A stretch of DNA of 64,000 nucleotides from Entonaema liquescens (Eukaryota > Ascomycota > Sordariomycetes > Xylariales > Xylariaceae). A program made the position numbers and the translations under genes. The stretch covers positions 3,162,001 through 3,226,000 of the forward strand of contig CADCSX010000003.1 in NCBI GenBank assembly GCA_902805475.1, written 5' to 3'. This document shows, piece by piece, positions 26,175-38,610 of this stretch. The notes beneath the pieces are model-generated. The model did not search any database, was not told the origin of the DNA, and was given only the letters and a program-made list of their open reading frames with translations. How positions within the stretch are numbered: the first letter of the stretch is position 1; each line of letters opens with the position of its first letter.

Positions 26175-27933
26175 TTATGCTAGAGTAAAATCCCAAGGCT
26201 TAAATGCTTCTTTGAATTTCTCGACGTCCTGTGTTTCTTCCGCGATGGATTGAACGACATCCTGCCAATAAAGTCGGTCCTCTAGTCCAAGGAGCTTCGC
26301 TATGACTCGGCGACCAAACTGGAGGTCAAAGCGTAGACTACTATCAAAGCGCATCACCAACTCCTTGCTTTGGATGCCGGTGTCGCTATCGTCGGACCAA
26401 ATCCAGAGGCGGAAGAAGTCGGAGGTTTCGTCAATGCCAGATTCTAGAGCTGTTTCCTGAAAAAGTGGGAATTGGCGATTTTCGGCCTCTACCTTAAACC
26501 CCGCTTCGACGAGGCCCTTTCGAATGAGCTCCGAAGGGACGGGGATAAACTGCCAATGGACGTGAATACCAGACTGCCGACTAATTTCAAACGTCACTGC
26601 GCCTAATTTGAACTTTGACTGCGTTGCCACCATGGCTTGCATGGACTCTTTGAAACGAGCCATTTCTTGGTAAGTCTTACGAGCATCCTCGCCCATTGAA
26701 CGGATGGTGGGCTCGTGAGGGAGGGGTATGATAAGTTGGTGACCTGGGAAAGAGAGTCCGGAGGAAGCGAATGTATCGGAACTGGGCAATGGGCCTTTGG
26801 CTGTGGTGATGTAAGAGTCATCTCCTATAGAACAGACCATATGCGTATCCACGTCGGTGTTGCTAAGACAAAAGAAGCATCGATCAGGGCCGGGAGGTGG
26901 CGATCGATCTTTTCGCTGGCGAACACGACGACCGCCATGATGATTATGGCCATTAGCATGGTCGCCCGCGGGGACTGGTCGTTTCCTCTGGTTGTTTCTG
27001 ACGATAAATGGAGAGGCGGTACTTCCGGGAGGAATTGTAGAAGGTAGTTCTCCGGGGACGAGATTAAAGGCATACATAGCCTTCGCTTTAGCCGCATTGC
27101 CAAAGGGAGCGAGAGAGATGAATCGTGTAACAGGTTTCTGGTCGGAGTCGGGATTACTCGGTGGGTGGAAGAAAGGTTCACGCTCGTAAAAGAAGTCGGC
27201 AGGTGACATTGAGAAGTGATAACGCGGCTTAAGAGTAGCACATAGATCGGCAATTTCGTCGGTGCTTGTGAGGGAGGATTGCTCCTCTGACGTCAAAGTC
27301 TTGCTAGAGTTCATCCATACCTTTGATGGCCAGCAGGTTGTAAGGAGTATATCAGTAGCGTTGGCACCACGTAATACTCTGGCGTCATCGGAGGTGTGTA
27401 GTGGAAGATGTTGTTCTTTGGATTGACCTCCGATGATGGTATTGTCTAGAATGCCGCCTAATGCTACGATTCGAATTCCGTCTGATGTTTTGGTGATGCT
27501 TCGCTTGCTGAGGAAATGAAGATTCTCGCAGACCTGGATACATAAGCTTCGTTAGTCCAACTAGCAACATGACGCCATGGGATTTAAAAGGAGGAATAAG
27601 GCAGTGTAAACGTACATCTTCGCCTTTTTCGACGCGCTCAACGACTCGGCTAGGTAGTGGGGTCGTGCCTATGGTAAAGTAAGTCGAAAGAGGAACTTGA
27701 ATTTCGCCGTTAAGGAGTCGCGATATAGTGTCGTCATCTTGATCGGCACTGAAAAGATTGCCTGTGATAATAGCGAAGGAGAAGCTTTGTTTTTGGTGTA
27801 ATGTCGCGAGCTTCTGGAAGACGGTCTCTAATTTGCCATTGATGCTACCTAGAACAACGCTTATAAGATATATATGTTAGATATTAGGCTGCTGAAAGCG
27901 ACTAGAGTAATTCACTTACATCTTGGCTGCCAT
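26175..27933 (-). CDS. DRN1: DRN1/CWF19L1-type CwfJ protein, three exons
   Basis: Partner of the debranching enzyme Dbr1 in turnover of intron lariats (Drn1 in yeast, CWF19L1 in animals). Exons: 27933-27920 (only 14 nt), 27859-27616, 27533-26175; 538 residues. All joins have good signals: GTAAGT and GTACGT donors, and TAAG and CCAG acceptors. The N-terminal half has the metallophosphatase-like fold of the family (IVVLGSINGKL, IITGNLFS, LGGILDN) without an evident full metal set. CwfJ_C_1 follows, with the zinc-type CFFCLSN and a HIT-like SGIHVHWQFIPVP motif. CwfJ_C_2 closes the protein, ending in FKPWDFTLA. A His/Arg/Gly-rich linker (NGHNHHGGRRVRQRK) sits before CwfJ_C_1. The gene is divergent from UTP20 across 392 bases. 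Confidence 0.93.
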
Positions 27934-28090
27934 GATGGCATGTGATGGTATATGGGTTGAAATAGGTAAGCCGGGTTGGAAGCTGTTTGAATCGCGACCT
28001 CCAATTGGCTTACTTTGATGCGATGAGGACGGGAAGAGTTTAGTTGCATCAATGCGGCCAAGATTAGAGGTAAAATTCACGTCGAAGCTA

Positions 28091-28148
28091 CGATAAAGGT
28101 TTATCGATAGGATTTATCGTATATCTTATCACTCTTATCGTGTTATCG
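28091..28148. promoter_or_regulatory. TTATCG cluster in the DRN1/UTP20 divergent promoter
   Basis: Within 58 bases there are TTATCG cores at 28101, 28114, 28135 and 28143, TTATCA at 28126 and an inverted CGATAA at 28091. Spacing is 8-13 bases. This is the middle of the 392-base gap between two divergent RNA/ribosome genes, so one element could serve both. The same core is triplicated before POL5. Confidence 0.55.
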
Positions 28149-28325
28149 TAGCGCCTGGCGCAAAAAAAGTTACAAGGTCCCTGCGTTTCCTTTCGCGATG
28201 CGATTTGCAGTGGGGCAAGAAATAATGTATAAAACTTAGAACATACAACAATATTTAAACACCCAACTGTAGGAGCGACGAGCACCTTTTCCCTCTTTAT
28301 ACCCAACGGGGAATTGACAGTAAAG

Positions 28326-31300
28326 ATGCGCTCAACGCAGTCGGGACGTATAGTGAAGTCCCGAAAGGGAGGAGGGACTCCTCATCAGAAGAACCATCGT
28401 TGGGAATCTTTTACGACAAAGATCTCCAAGCTACATTCTCTCGATCCTCTCCGAAGAGTACGACGACATGACCTTGATACCGAAGACCTCGACTCTACCA
28501 CCTCATACTTTAGAAATGGCATGGAGAAATGGGCCGATATTAATATATCCAAAGCTTTTACTTCTTTCCGACGAGATGTACGACCCTTCTGCGATAGTCT
28601 ACCTCAGATCCTACATTTTGAGGACAAGATCGTGGAATTATTGGCCAAATATATATCAATGCATGATTCGGAATCTCTAGAACCACTCCTCGACCTACTT
28701 ACAGCTTTAGCGCACGACCTGGGAACACGTTTTGAGAAGCACTACCCAACTGCCTTGTCATTAATTACTGGAATCGCAAGCCGACCTCAAGACGCCGCGG
28801 TTATAGAATGGACCTTTGGCTGCTTAGCTTTTCTCTTCAAGTATCTATCGAAGTTTGTAGTACCAGATATCCGACCAACCTTTGACGCCTTAGCACCACT
28901 ACTGGGCAAGACTCGAAATCCTCCCCATATTGCCCGATTCGCTGCCGAAGCATTAAGCTTCCTTGTTAAGAAAGCTGCCGCGCCCTCAAACCGAGAGAAA
29001 GCTTTACCCCTACTTATTGAACACGCCAGGCTGGATCTCGAAGGTACTAGAGATAGTCGGCAATTCGGACTATATCATCATGGACTTATGACCATGTTCG
29101 CAGAGGCTATTAAGGGCCAAGGAAACGCCATTCATACGAGCGGACCCGAGATCATTAAATCACTTATTGCATCTGTTCCGGATAACGAATGTATTTCTTT
29201 AGATCCTGTAACATGGACTGACCTTGTTTGCGGTGTACTTGTTAGTACTGTTCACCATACGACTGCCGAAACGTTCAAACCCATTCCACAACTCGTAGCA
29301 GATATAGCAGCTAACGACGAGGGTCGCATTAACTACCCGTTACGTAACTGCTTATACGTTCGGATCATGGGAACGATATCCGGTGTCCGAAAAGGTCGTC
29401 GCATAATTGACTGGTTGACGGTTCTCGACTGCTTATTAGAGTCTCTCAAGGCCCTCTCGAAAGCCGCAAATAGCCTTGAAGATATTAATTCATCTGCTAT
29501 ATGGCAGCAGCTCATGGTTAATATAGCTATCGTTTGGAAGCAAGCTAAGATGGACTCTATTATTCCATACATCAAAGATTTCACGAATGTAATGACTCGC
29601 GAACCTCTAATGAGATGGTTTATACCGTTTTGTTCTTACTTTTCCGATATCGATTCTACTAGGTTTCGTAGCCTCCTACTAAAACCATTTCAGAAGTAAG
29701 TCTCTTCCGAATCTCTACCGTATTTAGTTGCTAACGTTTGTGATAGATTTATTGTAACACATTGGTCTGAGGGTTCTAACGAAGAAATGTTATGTGTATT
29801 TCTACCACGCATGGTAAAATCTCATGCCCTACCTTCCGTTACAGAACCTGAAAGCTTTGCTCTCCCTCAATCCTGGCAGGATCAGATTGTTACCAAGTTC
29901 GAACGTTTAGAGATTTCGCCGTTTCCCGAGCAAGGTAATTCAAGTGGATATGGCAAAGACCCGAAAACATGGCGGGACAAATGCCTACCTAAATACTCGG
30001 CTCTCCTTCAAGTTCTGGAGTCAACTACAGTTCGGCCTTCCACAAATGGCCCTATCGCAGAGCTGCTGTTGAGGAAACTCAAGCTTGCGCTAAAGCCCTC
30101 TCAGTCTTTAGCGAGTGAGGAAGCTCACTTTATCGTGAGCCAGGGGTTTTCTGCATACCTGCGGATGAGTCAAGCCACCGGGCAGCTTGATGGTTCTCTT
30201 GAGCCCTTACTTAAAGCAGCCACCCCCCGGTACCGACGACTTACTGGATTCCTGAAAGCAATGATTACTTACGAAGACCAACTTAATCATAAGAAGAGCT
30301 CCCCGTCTCAGAGTGAGAGTAGTTCTAATGGCGAAGGTGACGAAGATCCATTCATGAAAAGCCTTATTGAAAATTTATCTAGCCCATCGCATGAACACCG
30401 GTTAGCGTCTTTGCAATTGCTTAGCCGTCTCGACACTGCTTCAGATGAACTAGACTCTTTGGCAACCATGATCCAGACAGAACAAACGTCTCTTGAATTT
30501 CAAAATACCCGTCTCATTTCTGTTCACATTCGGAAACTGGCAGCAAATTATTCCCAGCTCAGCTCAGACTCATGGCTTCGACAAGCAATTCCAAAATTCC
30601 TTTTTGGACAGATGACAGTGCGGCTGACTCCAATTTGGGATTCCGCGGTAGAAGCATTGCAGCAAATTAGCGAAACAAAATCGGGCGAAGAATTCATATG
30701 CGATATTGCATTTAACTGGATAGAATCTCCATCCAAACGATGGGAGGGGCCACAGAAGGAAGCTATCGCTTCATCGAACACTGGCCTCACGGATTTTGAG
30801 TGCTGGAATTTATCTGGTTACTACCGACAGGCCGAAGAGGCTGAACGCGTATTAAACGGTTATTCTGAGATCATGTTAGATCGGTTTGAAGGTAGTCAGA
30901 GTCTAGTGGCTGAAATACCTTCCAATGCAAGGTCTCAAGCACTCAAAGTCTTCTCGGCTGCACCTGGTATAGTGGAGAAGAGATCTCGCAAACTGGTGCC
31001 TTACTTACTGTCGTGGACAAGAGATATCGAGGAGCAGGACGACGATGAGACGGAATCGCCTGAGCAACTTTCTGGCGGATCCTGGTCTCTCTATGATAAG
31101 AAAGCTCTCTTAGGTGTTTTTGGCCAATTTGCAAACCCCAAGGTGTTATACCAGAGCCAGCAGGTTTATGATGCGCTTCTCGGTCTCCTTGCTAATGGTG
31201 ATGTGGAAGTTCAGAAATCTGCTCTTAAGGCGATCTTGACTTGGAAGCAGGAGGGCGTTAAACCTTACCAAGAAAATCTAGAGTACCTTCTTGATGAAGC

Positions 31301-34300
31301 CAGGTTTAAAAACGAGCTAACTGTTTTGTTTCAAGGCGAACAACAGATTCGAGCGGAGCATCGCTCTGAGCTTATGCCTGTACTACTCAGACTTCTCTAC
31401 GGAAGGTCAATTTCAAAGAAAGGAACCGCAAGTGGGCGTCATGGCCTCCACGCCACTAGGCTAGCTGTTCTAAGGCAGTTGAGCATTGAAGACACGGGGG
31501 AATTCCTTGATATTGCCCTTGGTGATCTTCGTGGCGTTAGGGTCATCGAGGATACTCAGCTACGTGAAAGCATCTTTGAGGACGAAATGTTAACTGTGCG
31601 AAAGCAAGTTGGATTTCTTAATATGATGGAAGCTATAATCAATGAGATGGGCACTGGCGTGCTCTCCTCCACTGACAAGATCCTCAATGCAGTTCTATAT
31701 TGTCTTATATTCTCCTCGCGGAAGCTAAATCAGAATAGCGAGGACGTGGAAGAAGACCTTCCTACGCAAAACTCACTTCTTCGAGTTGTCAGGACTACGT
31801 CCTTGAAATGTCTGATTGCGTTACTTCGGAACGCCCCTAGTTTCGACTGGACACCTTATAAAGATCTTTTCATTAAAGAGGTTGTGAGTCCGCGTCTAGA
31901 AAAGCTGCCAAGCGAAACAACTCAAGGTGTATCTGGAACGCTTCAATTCCTTGAGACGCTATCACAACTTCCGAAGACCGCTTTATTTCTCTCCATTGAC
32001 AAGCGCATCGTTGGAAAGTTGATGGAATGCCTCAAGCTTGAGAAGACAAAAGACGAGGTCAAGATTTTTGCGCTGAGCATCGTACGCAACCTAGTTGGAA
32101 TATCTCAGCGATCAGCTATAGAATCCGAATTCAACGAGCTGATCCAAGAGGAAATCCTGGACCCCAATGTTAATGCTATACTGGAAAGTATCGGTGTGGC
32201 CCTAACATATAAAGGGGAAGTGAGCCGGGATCTACTTATGGCATGCATTGAGTGCGTGGTAGAATTATCCCCAATCATTCAAAAGTCGACACACGTCACG
32301 GATCTTGTTGACATTTCAGTCTCCCTTCTCAACCAGCCCTCAAGGCGTGTTAATCCTAAGGCTAAGGGGCTAGTTCTTGCTATGCTTGAGAATTTCATAA
32401 GACTCGCAGGAGCTGACCTTCGCATGGGCTTGAAAGACCAGATCTATTCAACGATATCATCCCTATTTGGCTTCTTCAGGGACCGTGTCAACCGACAAGC
32501 GTTGTCAAGTGTGCTGGCTGTATTATACCAAGATGACCCGTTATCTTTCGAATTATCTTCACTCTGCGCAGATCTGAATTCATACGATACCAGTCGTATC
32601 GATGAGCCAGACTACGAAAAGAGATTAGCAGCTTTCAATGCTATTTTGCGACCAAGAGATAAACCCTATACGCCACGAGACTGGGAGCCGTTAATACATA
32701 ATATGACCTTTTATATCAAGCATGACGAGGAGTATGGAATTTTGTCCGCAAACTCTGCCGACGGCCTATGCAAATTCATAGAAGCTGCTGCGTGCTCGAA
32801 GGATGAAGAGCAGGCTGCATTCAATGATATGCTCTCAAATATCTTGATCCCAGCTTTATATTCTAATGCACGGGAACCATCAGAGACGGTGCGAAGGGAA
32901 ACCGTGAGGGTATTTGGAGTTTTGGTATCACGAATGCCTTCTTGGCCTCCAATTGCTGACCTTGTAGCAATTAATCCCGAGCCAGACGAGGGTGACCCGG
33001 ACCCAAGCTTCTTCAACAATATTCTTAGCCCGGCCGCAGCTCGACAAATGCGAGCACTCCAATTGTTATCTAAGGCTAGCCAACATGCGTTTTTGAACAG
33101 CAAACACTTGACTCACTTCTTCGTACCTCTTCTTGAACATTTTATTTTCAACCGAGAGGAGGGGAGTGATGACCACGGGGTGGGAGCCCAAGCAGCAACA
33201 ACAATTGCTGACATAGCCTCATCTCTAGAGTGGCCGCAGTATCGTGCCGTCCTCCGTAGATACATTGGCTACATAGCATCGAAACCCGAACTTCAGAAAC
33301 CACTGATTAAACTCCTCGGTAAATTCGTGGACACCCTCGCAACGGTAGCGTCGGAGAAGAACCAAGATGCGATGGAAATCGATTCCACAACCACCGTGGG
33401 GTGCCCAAGGAAATGCAAATTGGCTGCTACAATGCCGTCGCACGAGAAGCTGAACGAAGATATCTTGACCAATGTCTTGCCACCTCTTCTAGAGTACATT
33501 CACGAAAAGGACGAAACCACAGTTAGCTCTCGTGTTCCTGTCGGAGTCATTATTGTAAAGATTTTGAAAATTTTGCCGAGCGAGTCACTCAATCAGAAGC
33601 TACCAGGCGTCCTAACGGATATTTGCCATATTCTGCGTAGTAAGGCCTGGGAATCCAGAGAAATGGCACGGAGTACGCTCGCGACCATGACATCGCTTTT
33701 GGGACCGTCATACTTCGGATTTGTTCTTAATGAGTTAAGGGGCGCTCTCACGAAGGGATATCAGCTACACGTTCTATCGTATACAATGCATACCATCCTG
33801 GTTCATGTCACACCCCAGTTCCAGGCTGGAGATCTTGACTATTGCCTTGACAAGATCGTCAGTGTCATAATGGACGACATATTCGGTGTCGTAGGGCAAG
33901 AAAAAGATGCGGAAGAATATGTGAGTCAAATGAAAGAGATCAAGAGTAGCAAGAGCCAGGACTCGATGGAACTTATCGCACGGACCGCCTCCATTAATCA
34001 CCTGGTTGATCTTGTTCGACCTCTTCAGTCTCTTTTACTCGAAAAGCTCAACCTCCGCATGGTGCGAAAGATTGACGACCTATTGTCGAGGATAGCTTCC
34101 GGCTTGCTGAGCAACCCGGCTGCTAATAGCCGGGATACCTTGGTATTTTGCTATGAAGTCATCCAGCAGGTGTATGAAAGCGACAAACCGCGCTCGGAAT
34201 CAAAGATGGACCCGAAACTCAGAAGATATCTGATTCAAAAAGGCGCTAATAAAAGTGGTGATCGCAGCACAACCAGCAAGTATACATACAAATTGGTAAG

Positions 34301-36365
34301 GTTTGCTGTTGACGTTCTCCGCTCTGTACTAAAAAAGCACGACGGGATTCGTAACGCAGCGAACATTACGGGGTTTATACCAATCCTCGGCGATGCTCTC
34401 GTCGGAGGGGAAGAAGAAGTTAAAATAGCGACCTTCAAGCTCCTAACCGTACTTGTAAAAGTTCCATTTAAGACCGATGATTCAACGAAGCTTTACAAGG
34501 TAGCTTCGAAAGAGGCCACGAAATGTATTTCGGCATCTATCTCAACCGCAACAGATCTCGCACAGAGTGCTCTTAAACTTATGTCGGTAATAATAAGAGA
34601 CCGTCGTGATGTTTTTGTCAAAGACGCGGCCGTCGATATGCTCCTGGGGAAGGTCAAGGATGACCTAACGGAACCTCTCTATCGTCACGTTACATTCAAC
34701 TTCCTGCGATCAATTCTTGACCGAAAAGTTGAGACCGCTACAGTCTATGATACCTTGGACTATGTCGGAGGTATTATGATCACAAATGACGACAAAGATA
34801 CACGAGACTTGGCTCGGGGCGCATTCTTCCAATTTCTTCGTGACTACCCTCAGAAGAAGAACAGATGGGATAAGCAGCTTAGCTTTATTGTGGCAAATCT
34901 GAAATATGAAAGGGAGGGTGGTCGTCTTTCTGTAATGGAAATTGTTCATCTTCTATTGATGAAGTCTGCCGATGACTTCGTGCAGGAAATCGCTATAATT
35001 TGCTTCCTCCCTCTAGTTTTCGTCCTAGCAAATGATGATAGCGAAAGGTGTCGGTTGGCGGCTGGTGAATTACTCAAGGAGGTCTTCCGAAAAGCAGATA
35101 AAGAGCGAATGTCGAAATTCTTGCCGCTCATGCGGTCTTGGATAGAGAAGGATGACAACCCTTCGGTAATGCAACTCGCTGTCCAAGTGTTTGCACTATA
35201 TTTCGAAGCTAGGGAACCTGCATCCAGGGATCGGAAAGACTTGGGACTTTTACTTGAGACTTCAGCTAATATCTTGGACGCATATTCAACCTTCGCGAAA
35301 GAGTCTGATTTGATCAATACGATCTTGCAGACAATACCAGTTCTTATAGAGAAGCATCCAACGGCGGCATTGGCGCATGAGAAGTTGTGGCAGTCTATCT
35401 CCAATCCCCTCTCGCATCAGGACCCCGCTGTCAAAGTCTCCAGCGTGCGATTATTGCGAATATATCTTACTGATTTCTATGACAACAATAAGAACGTTGC
35501 TAGCAACCAGTCTATTCTTGGATCTTACGGTCTTCAATTGCAGCCGCACATGGTCGGACGGCTGACGCTTTATTCCGTAGGCGTCCTTAGCCATGCGACT
35601 CTTAGGAGGTGGAAAAAGAGACTGCAGAAGAAAAATAGTTCTATGCTATTCAATGATATCGATGCGGTCACTCCTAATGAAAACTCGGTAGAGCTTGATG
35701 AGGCTCTAGCTGCCGAAGTCAGCCGCGTCATTCTGATGCTCAGCAAATTCTTAGATATTGGTTCAGCAGACTCTGAATCTTCTGACAACGACGCAGATGG
35801 GTCTGAAGATAGTGAAGATGAATGGGGTGGCATCGACGACAATAAAGAAGAAGAGAACAATTATAGCATCACTCTCCATACGTTGTTCGTTTGGTTATCT
35901 GAAATCCTCGTCGAGGAGACTCCACCTAAGGCCGGTGCACTTGTGCCCAAGGTCGCAGCTCTGGATATCATATCCATCTTAACATCGACACTGCCACAGA
36001 CGTCTTTGAGACCGTCGCTGAACATTCTCCTTACGCCACTACATCATCTCACGGATCCATCGATTCCAACACCGTTCTCACTCAACGAAGTCTTCAAGAC
36101 TCGATACGATGGACTCAAGACAAAGGCAGGGGAAACGATGGAGGCTCTACAGAAGAAGTTCGGCACCGCAGAATACACCAAGGAACTCCTGGCAGTAAGG
36201 GACCGCGCTAGAAGCCGTCGCGAAAGTAGGTCGAAGAAGAGGAAAATAGAGGCTGTTACCCAGCCGGAGCGCTTCGGGAAATGGAAGAAGGGCCGTCTGG
36301 ATAAGAAGATCAAGCGTAGGAAGGAGAAGGGGATGGAGAATAGGAATCGTCGTAGAGAGTATTAG
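28326..36365 (+). CDS. UTP20: U3 snoRNP / 90S pre-ribosome scaffold UTP20, two exons
   Basis: Very large HEAT-repeat scaffold of the small-subunit processome (human UTP20/DRIM), acting in the nucleolus on 18S rRNA maturation. Exons: 28326-29695 and 29747-36365, intron 51 nt (GTAAGT, GCTAAC branch, GATAG acceptor); 2662 residues against about 2490 in yeast and 2785 in human. The N-terminus has the family signature KNHRWESFTTKISKLHSLDPLRRVRRHD. Nearly the whole chain is helical repeat. The C-terminal region has a short acidic tract (SADSESSDNDADGSEDSEDE). The last 70 residues are highly basic and Arg/Lys-rich with KFGTAEYTKELLAVRDRARS, as expected of a nucleolar Utp20 tail. The first ATG in frame is at 28326. 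Confidence 0.96.
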
Positions 36366-37139
36366 GGGAGTTGTTGTGCAGTGCGGATTGAACATCCTGA
36401 GCTGTGTCTGTGTTTCAAGGCATGGCTGGCGTTAGAAAGGTATAATTAGAAAGGGAAAATGGGACTATTTAATTGAACATCACATGAAATATTGCAATAT
36501 GAAATCCTGGTAGGTATTCCACCATGACGCGTCTTTCTTGTCTATCAATATTATATTTGTATACTCTACATTAAAGCTCACTAGATATGAATATGGATGT
36601 ATATGGTACAATTATTTATATAGAGGATGAGTAGAGTGTATATACACAATTGTGGGTAACTCATCCTATACTCGACATCATTAATGAGCTCCCTAAAGCT
36701 CACTTTATTGTATACAGTAAACCCTCCCCAGGGTGTACTAGATTTTCAAGAGCTGCTCTTAGACACTCATACATACTAAGATGACCTCTTGCAGGAGGAT
36801 ACATGTTGCAAGTCAATGTAATCCCTTACGAACATCAGCTTCAATGGCCTGGTGGTAGAGGCACTTTTCCGTAGCGGGGTTCGGTGATATCGAAAGCACC
36901 AAAGATAGTCAGAGTTCGTCGACTAACTTTAGTAGTGTTTTGCAAACAATAGCGCGCGCTTCGTTTGTTAGGTTGATCGTGGTTAGGCCTTCAATCAATT
37001 CAGCATGAGCGCTATGCGAAGTAATACAATTCATTACTTGCTTGTCTCGCCGCGAGTCGAGTGTGATCTCATCGAACTTGACTTATAATCGGAACTTGGT
37101 TAGTAAGTCATGGATGGATTGGTTATATTTCTTTGTCGA
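36366..37139. other. Convergent spacer between UTP20 and ZIM17
   Basis: About 770 bases holding the two 3' ends. It is A/T-rich with no open frame worth reporting. Confidence 0.6.
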
Positions 37140-37829
37140 TTATTGGCGCCGTGTTGATGGTACTTGATCCGTATGTTGGGTACTGTCCACTGACGGACGA
37201 GCGCCTGAATTCCCTAGCGGCGCTGAGGGTGTGGGTGTTGGGTTCGTAGACTGTGACGACGGGTCCCTCGTCTCTCTTGAGAGAGAAGCTTCGTCTTTCT
37301 CATAGGAAGCATATTGCTCATTTTGCGCCGAGCTGCTACCAGCAGCACCAGCACCTCTCTCAGTCACGGTTCCATCCTCCCAAAACTCAACGTCGCCGGT
37401 CTCGCCGAGGGTTCCTCTCTTCACTAGACGTCCCTTCTCCTTCATGAGATCCTCAACGGTGATCTTGCGATCGCCAAAGATATTCAAGTGGTCGCTTATG
37501 ATATGACGATTGCGACAGGTCGGGCAGGTGATGAGTACCGAGCCTTTGTGGTAGCCCTGTTTCGATACTGTATGTGCAGAGCGCTCGCCGCAAGGAACGC
37601 AAGTGAAGGTTAGCTCATAATGAGGCTCGAGAAGCTTTCGAGGGGTTTGGGATGATGATGATGATGATGATGATGATGAGGGCGAGTTCGGTTTCGGTAT
37701 GGAGTGGGCAAATCGGCAGGGTATTGGTTGTAAATTTCGCGATAGGAAAGGTCGGAGGTAGGGGAAAATAGGTCTTGAGGAGTGGATCAGTTTATTGAAA
37801 AATAGGCGAGAGGCTGATCTTGAAGTCAT
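37140..37829 (-). CDS. ZIM17: Mitochondrial DNL-type zinc finger protein (Zim17/Hep1)
   Basis: Escort protein that keeps mitochondrial Hsp70 soluble and helps matrix import and folding. Single exon, 229 residues. The N-terminus is Arg/Ser-rich with no acidic residue (MTSRSASRLFFNKLIHSSRP), a typical mitochondrial targeting sequence. After a poly-Ser linker encoded by a GATGAT-type repeat on the + strand, the DNL zinc finger spans about residues 70-125. It has CVPC and CPTC as zinc ligands, separated by SAHTVSKQGYHKGSVLI, then DHLNIFGD, the variant of the Asp-Asn-Leu signature. The 100-residue C-terminal extension is low-complexity Ser/Thr/Pro, longer than in yeast. The gene is divergent from cullin-3. 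Confidence 0.93.
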   Translation of the reverse strand: MTSRSASRLFFNKLIHSSRPIFPYLRPFLSRNLQPIPCRFAHSIPKPNSPSSSSSSSSSSQTPRKLLEPHYELTFTCVPCGERSAHTVSKQGYHKGSVLITCPTCRNRHIISDHLNIFGDRKITVEDLMKEKGRLVKRGTLGETGDVEFWEDGTVTERGAGAAGSSSAQNEQYASYEKDEASLSRETRDPSSQSTNPTPTPSAPLGNSGARPSVDSTQHTDQVPSTRRQ

Positions 37830-38610
37830 ATTTTCATTGAAGTATGAAACGTGCGTGAACTTCTTTATTTTCGTTAATTGCTTCCTTCCTGAAAAGCCAA
37901 TTACGTAGGGGCGCTAGCTACGTAATAAGTTTTTCTATGTATGTACGGATCCGTAGATAAGCAGGTTAATACAATTATCGATAAGCCTACGGATTAGATA
38001 AGGGATATACTTGAGCGGTAGCTAAGATAATCCAGCCGACAATCGAGGGGCAACCTAATAAGGACCCAATTATTAAGGTTCTAGTTACCCAAGCAGCGAG
38101 GCGACATCCCACGTTGGGTCTGATGTAGCGCATGGACCGAGAAGGAGAAAGCACGCCGTTCAACTTTAACTCCTTTTCTATAGTAACAACAAGAAGGAGC
38201 TTCCTCTAACACGGTACCGAAATGCAAGCGCAGCTGTAAAACAACTCAAGTTGCCTTGCCGTAATCCACGGTAGCAACTACCACCACGTCAACAGCTGTG
38301 CGACGACTTCCTACTTCGCGTTGCTTAGGCCATCTTTTATGATTTAGGATTTAGCATGAACTCTTTCAAGGCATTTGCCTAGCAACTATGCCTCACTAGT
38401 TCACCGCGTTCTTTTTTTTTTAAATGCTTTTCTCTTTCATCCGAATATCCAGCCTTATAAACCTGTACCTGTCATATTTCGCATGCGCAAAGAACAACAA
38501 ATTATAGACTTGCCACAGCCTTTTTATACTTATAAGTCCCTGTACTTCGAGCGCTTAATTCCATCTTACTACTTTTCTATACCTCCTCTCGAACGCGAGA
38601 CTATGAAAAG
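37830..38610. promoter_or_regulatory. Divergent promoter region ZIM17/CUL3
   Basis: About 780 bases between two divergent starts. It contains ATTATCGATAAG near 37974, which is palindromic and related to the TTATCG motif at POL5 and UTP20, and pyrimidine-rich DNA before the CUL3 start. No TATA box stands out. I see no gene. Confidence 0.4.
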
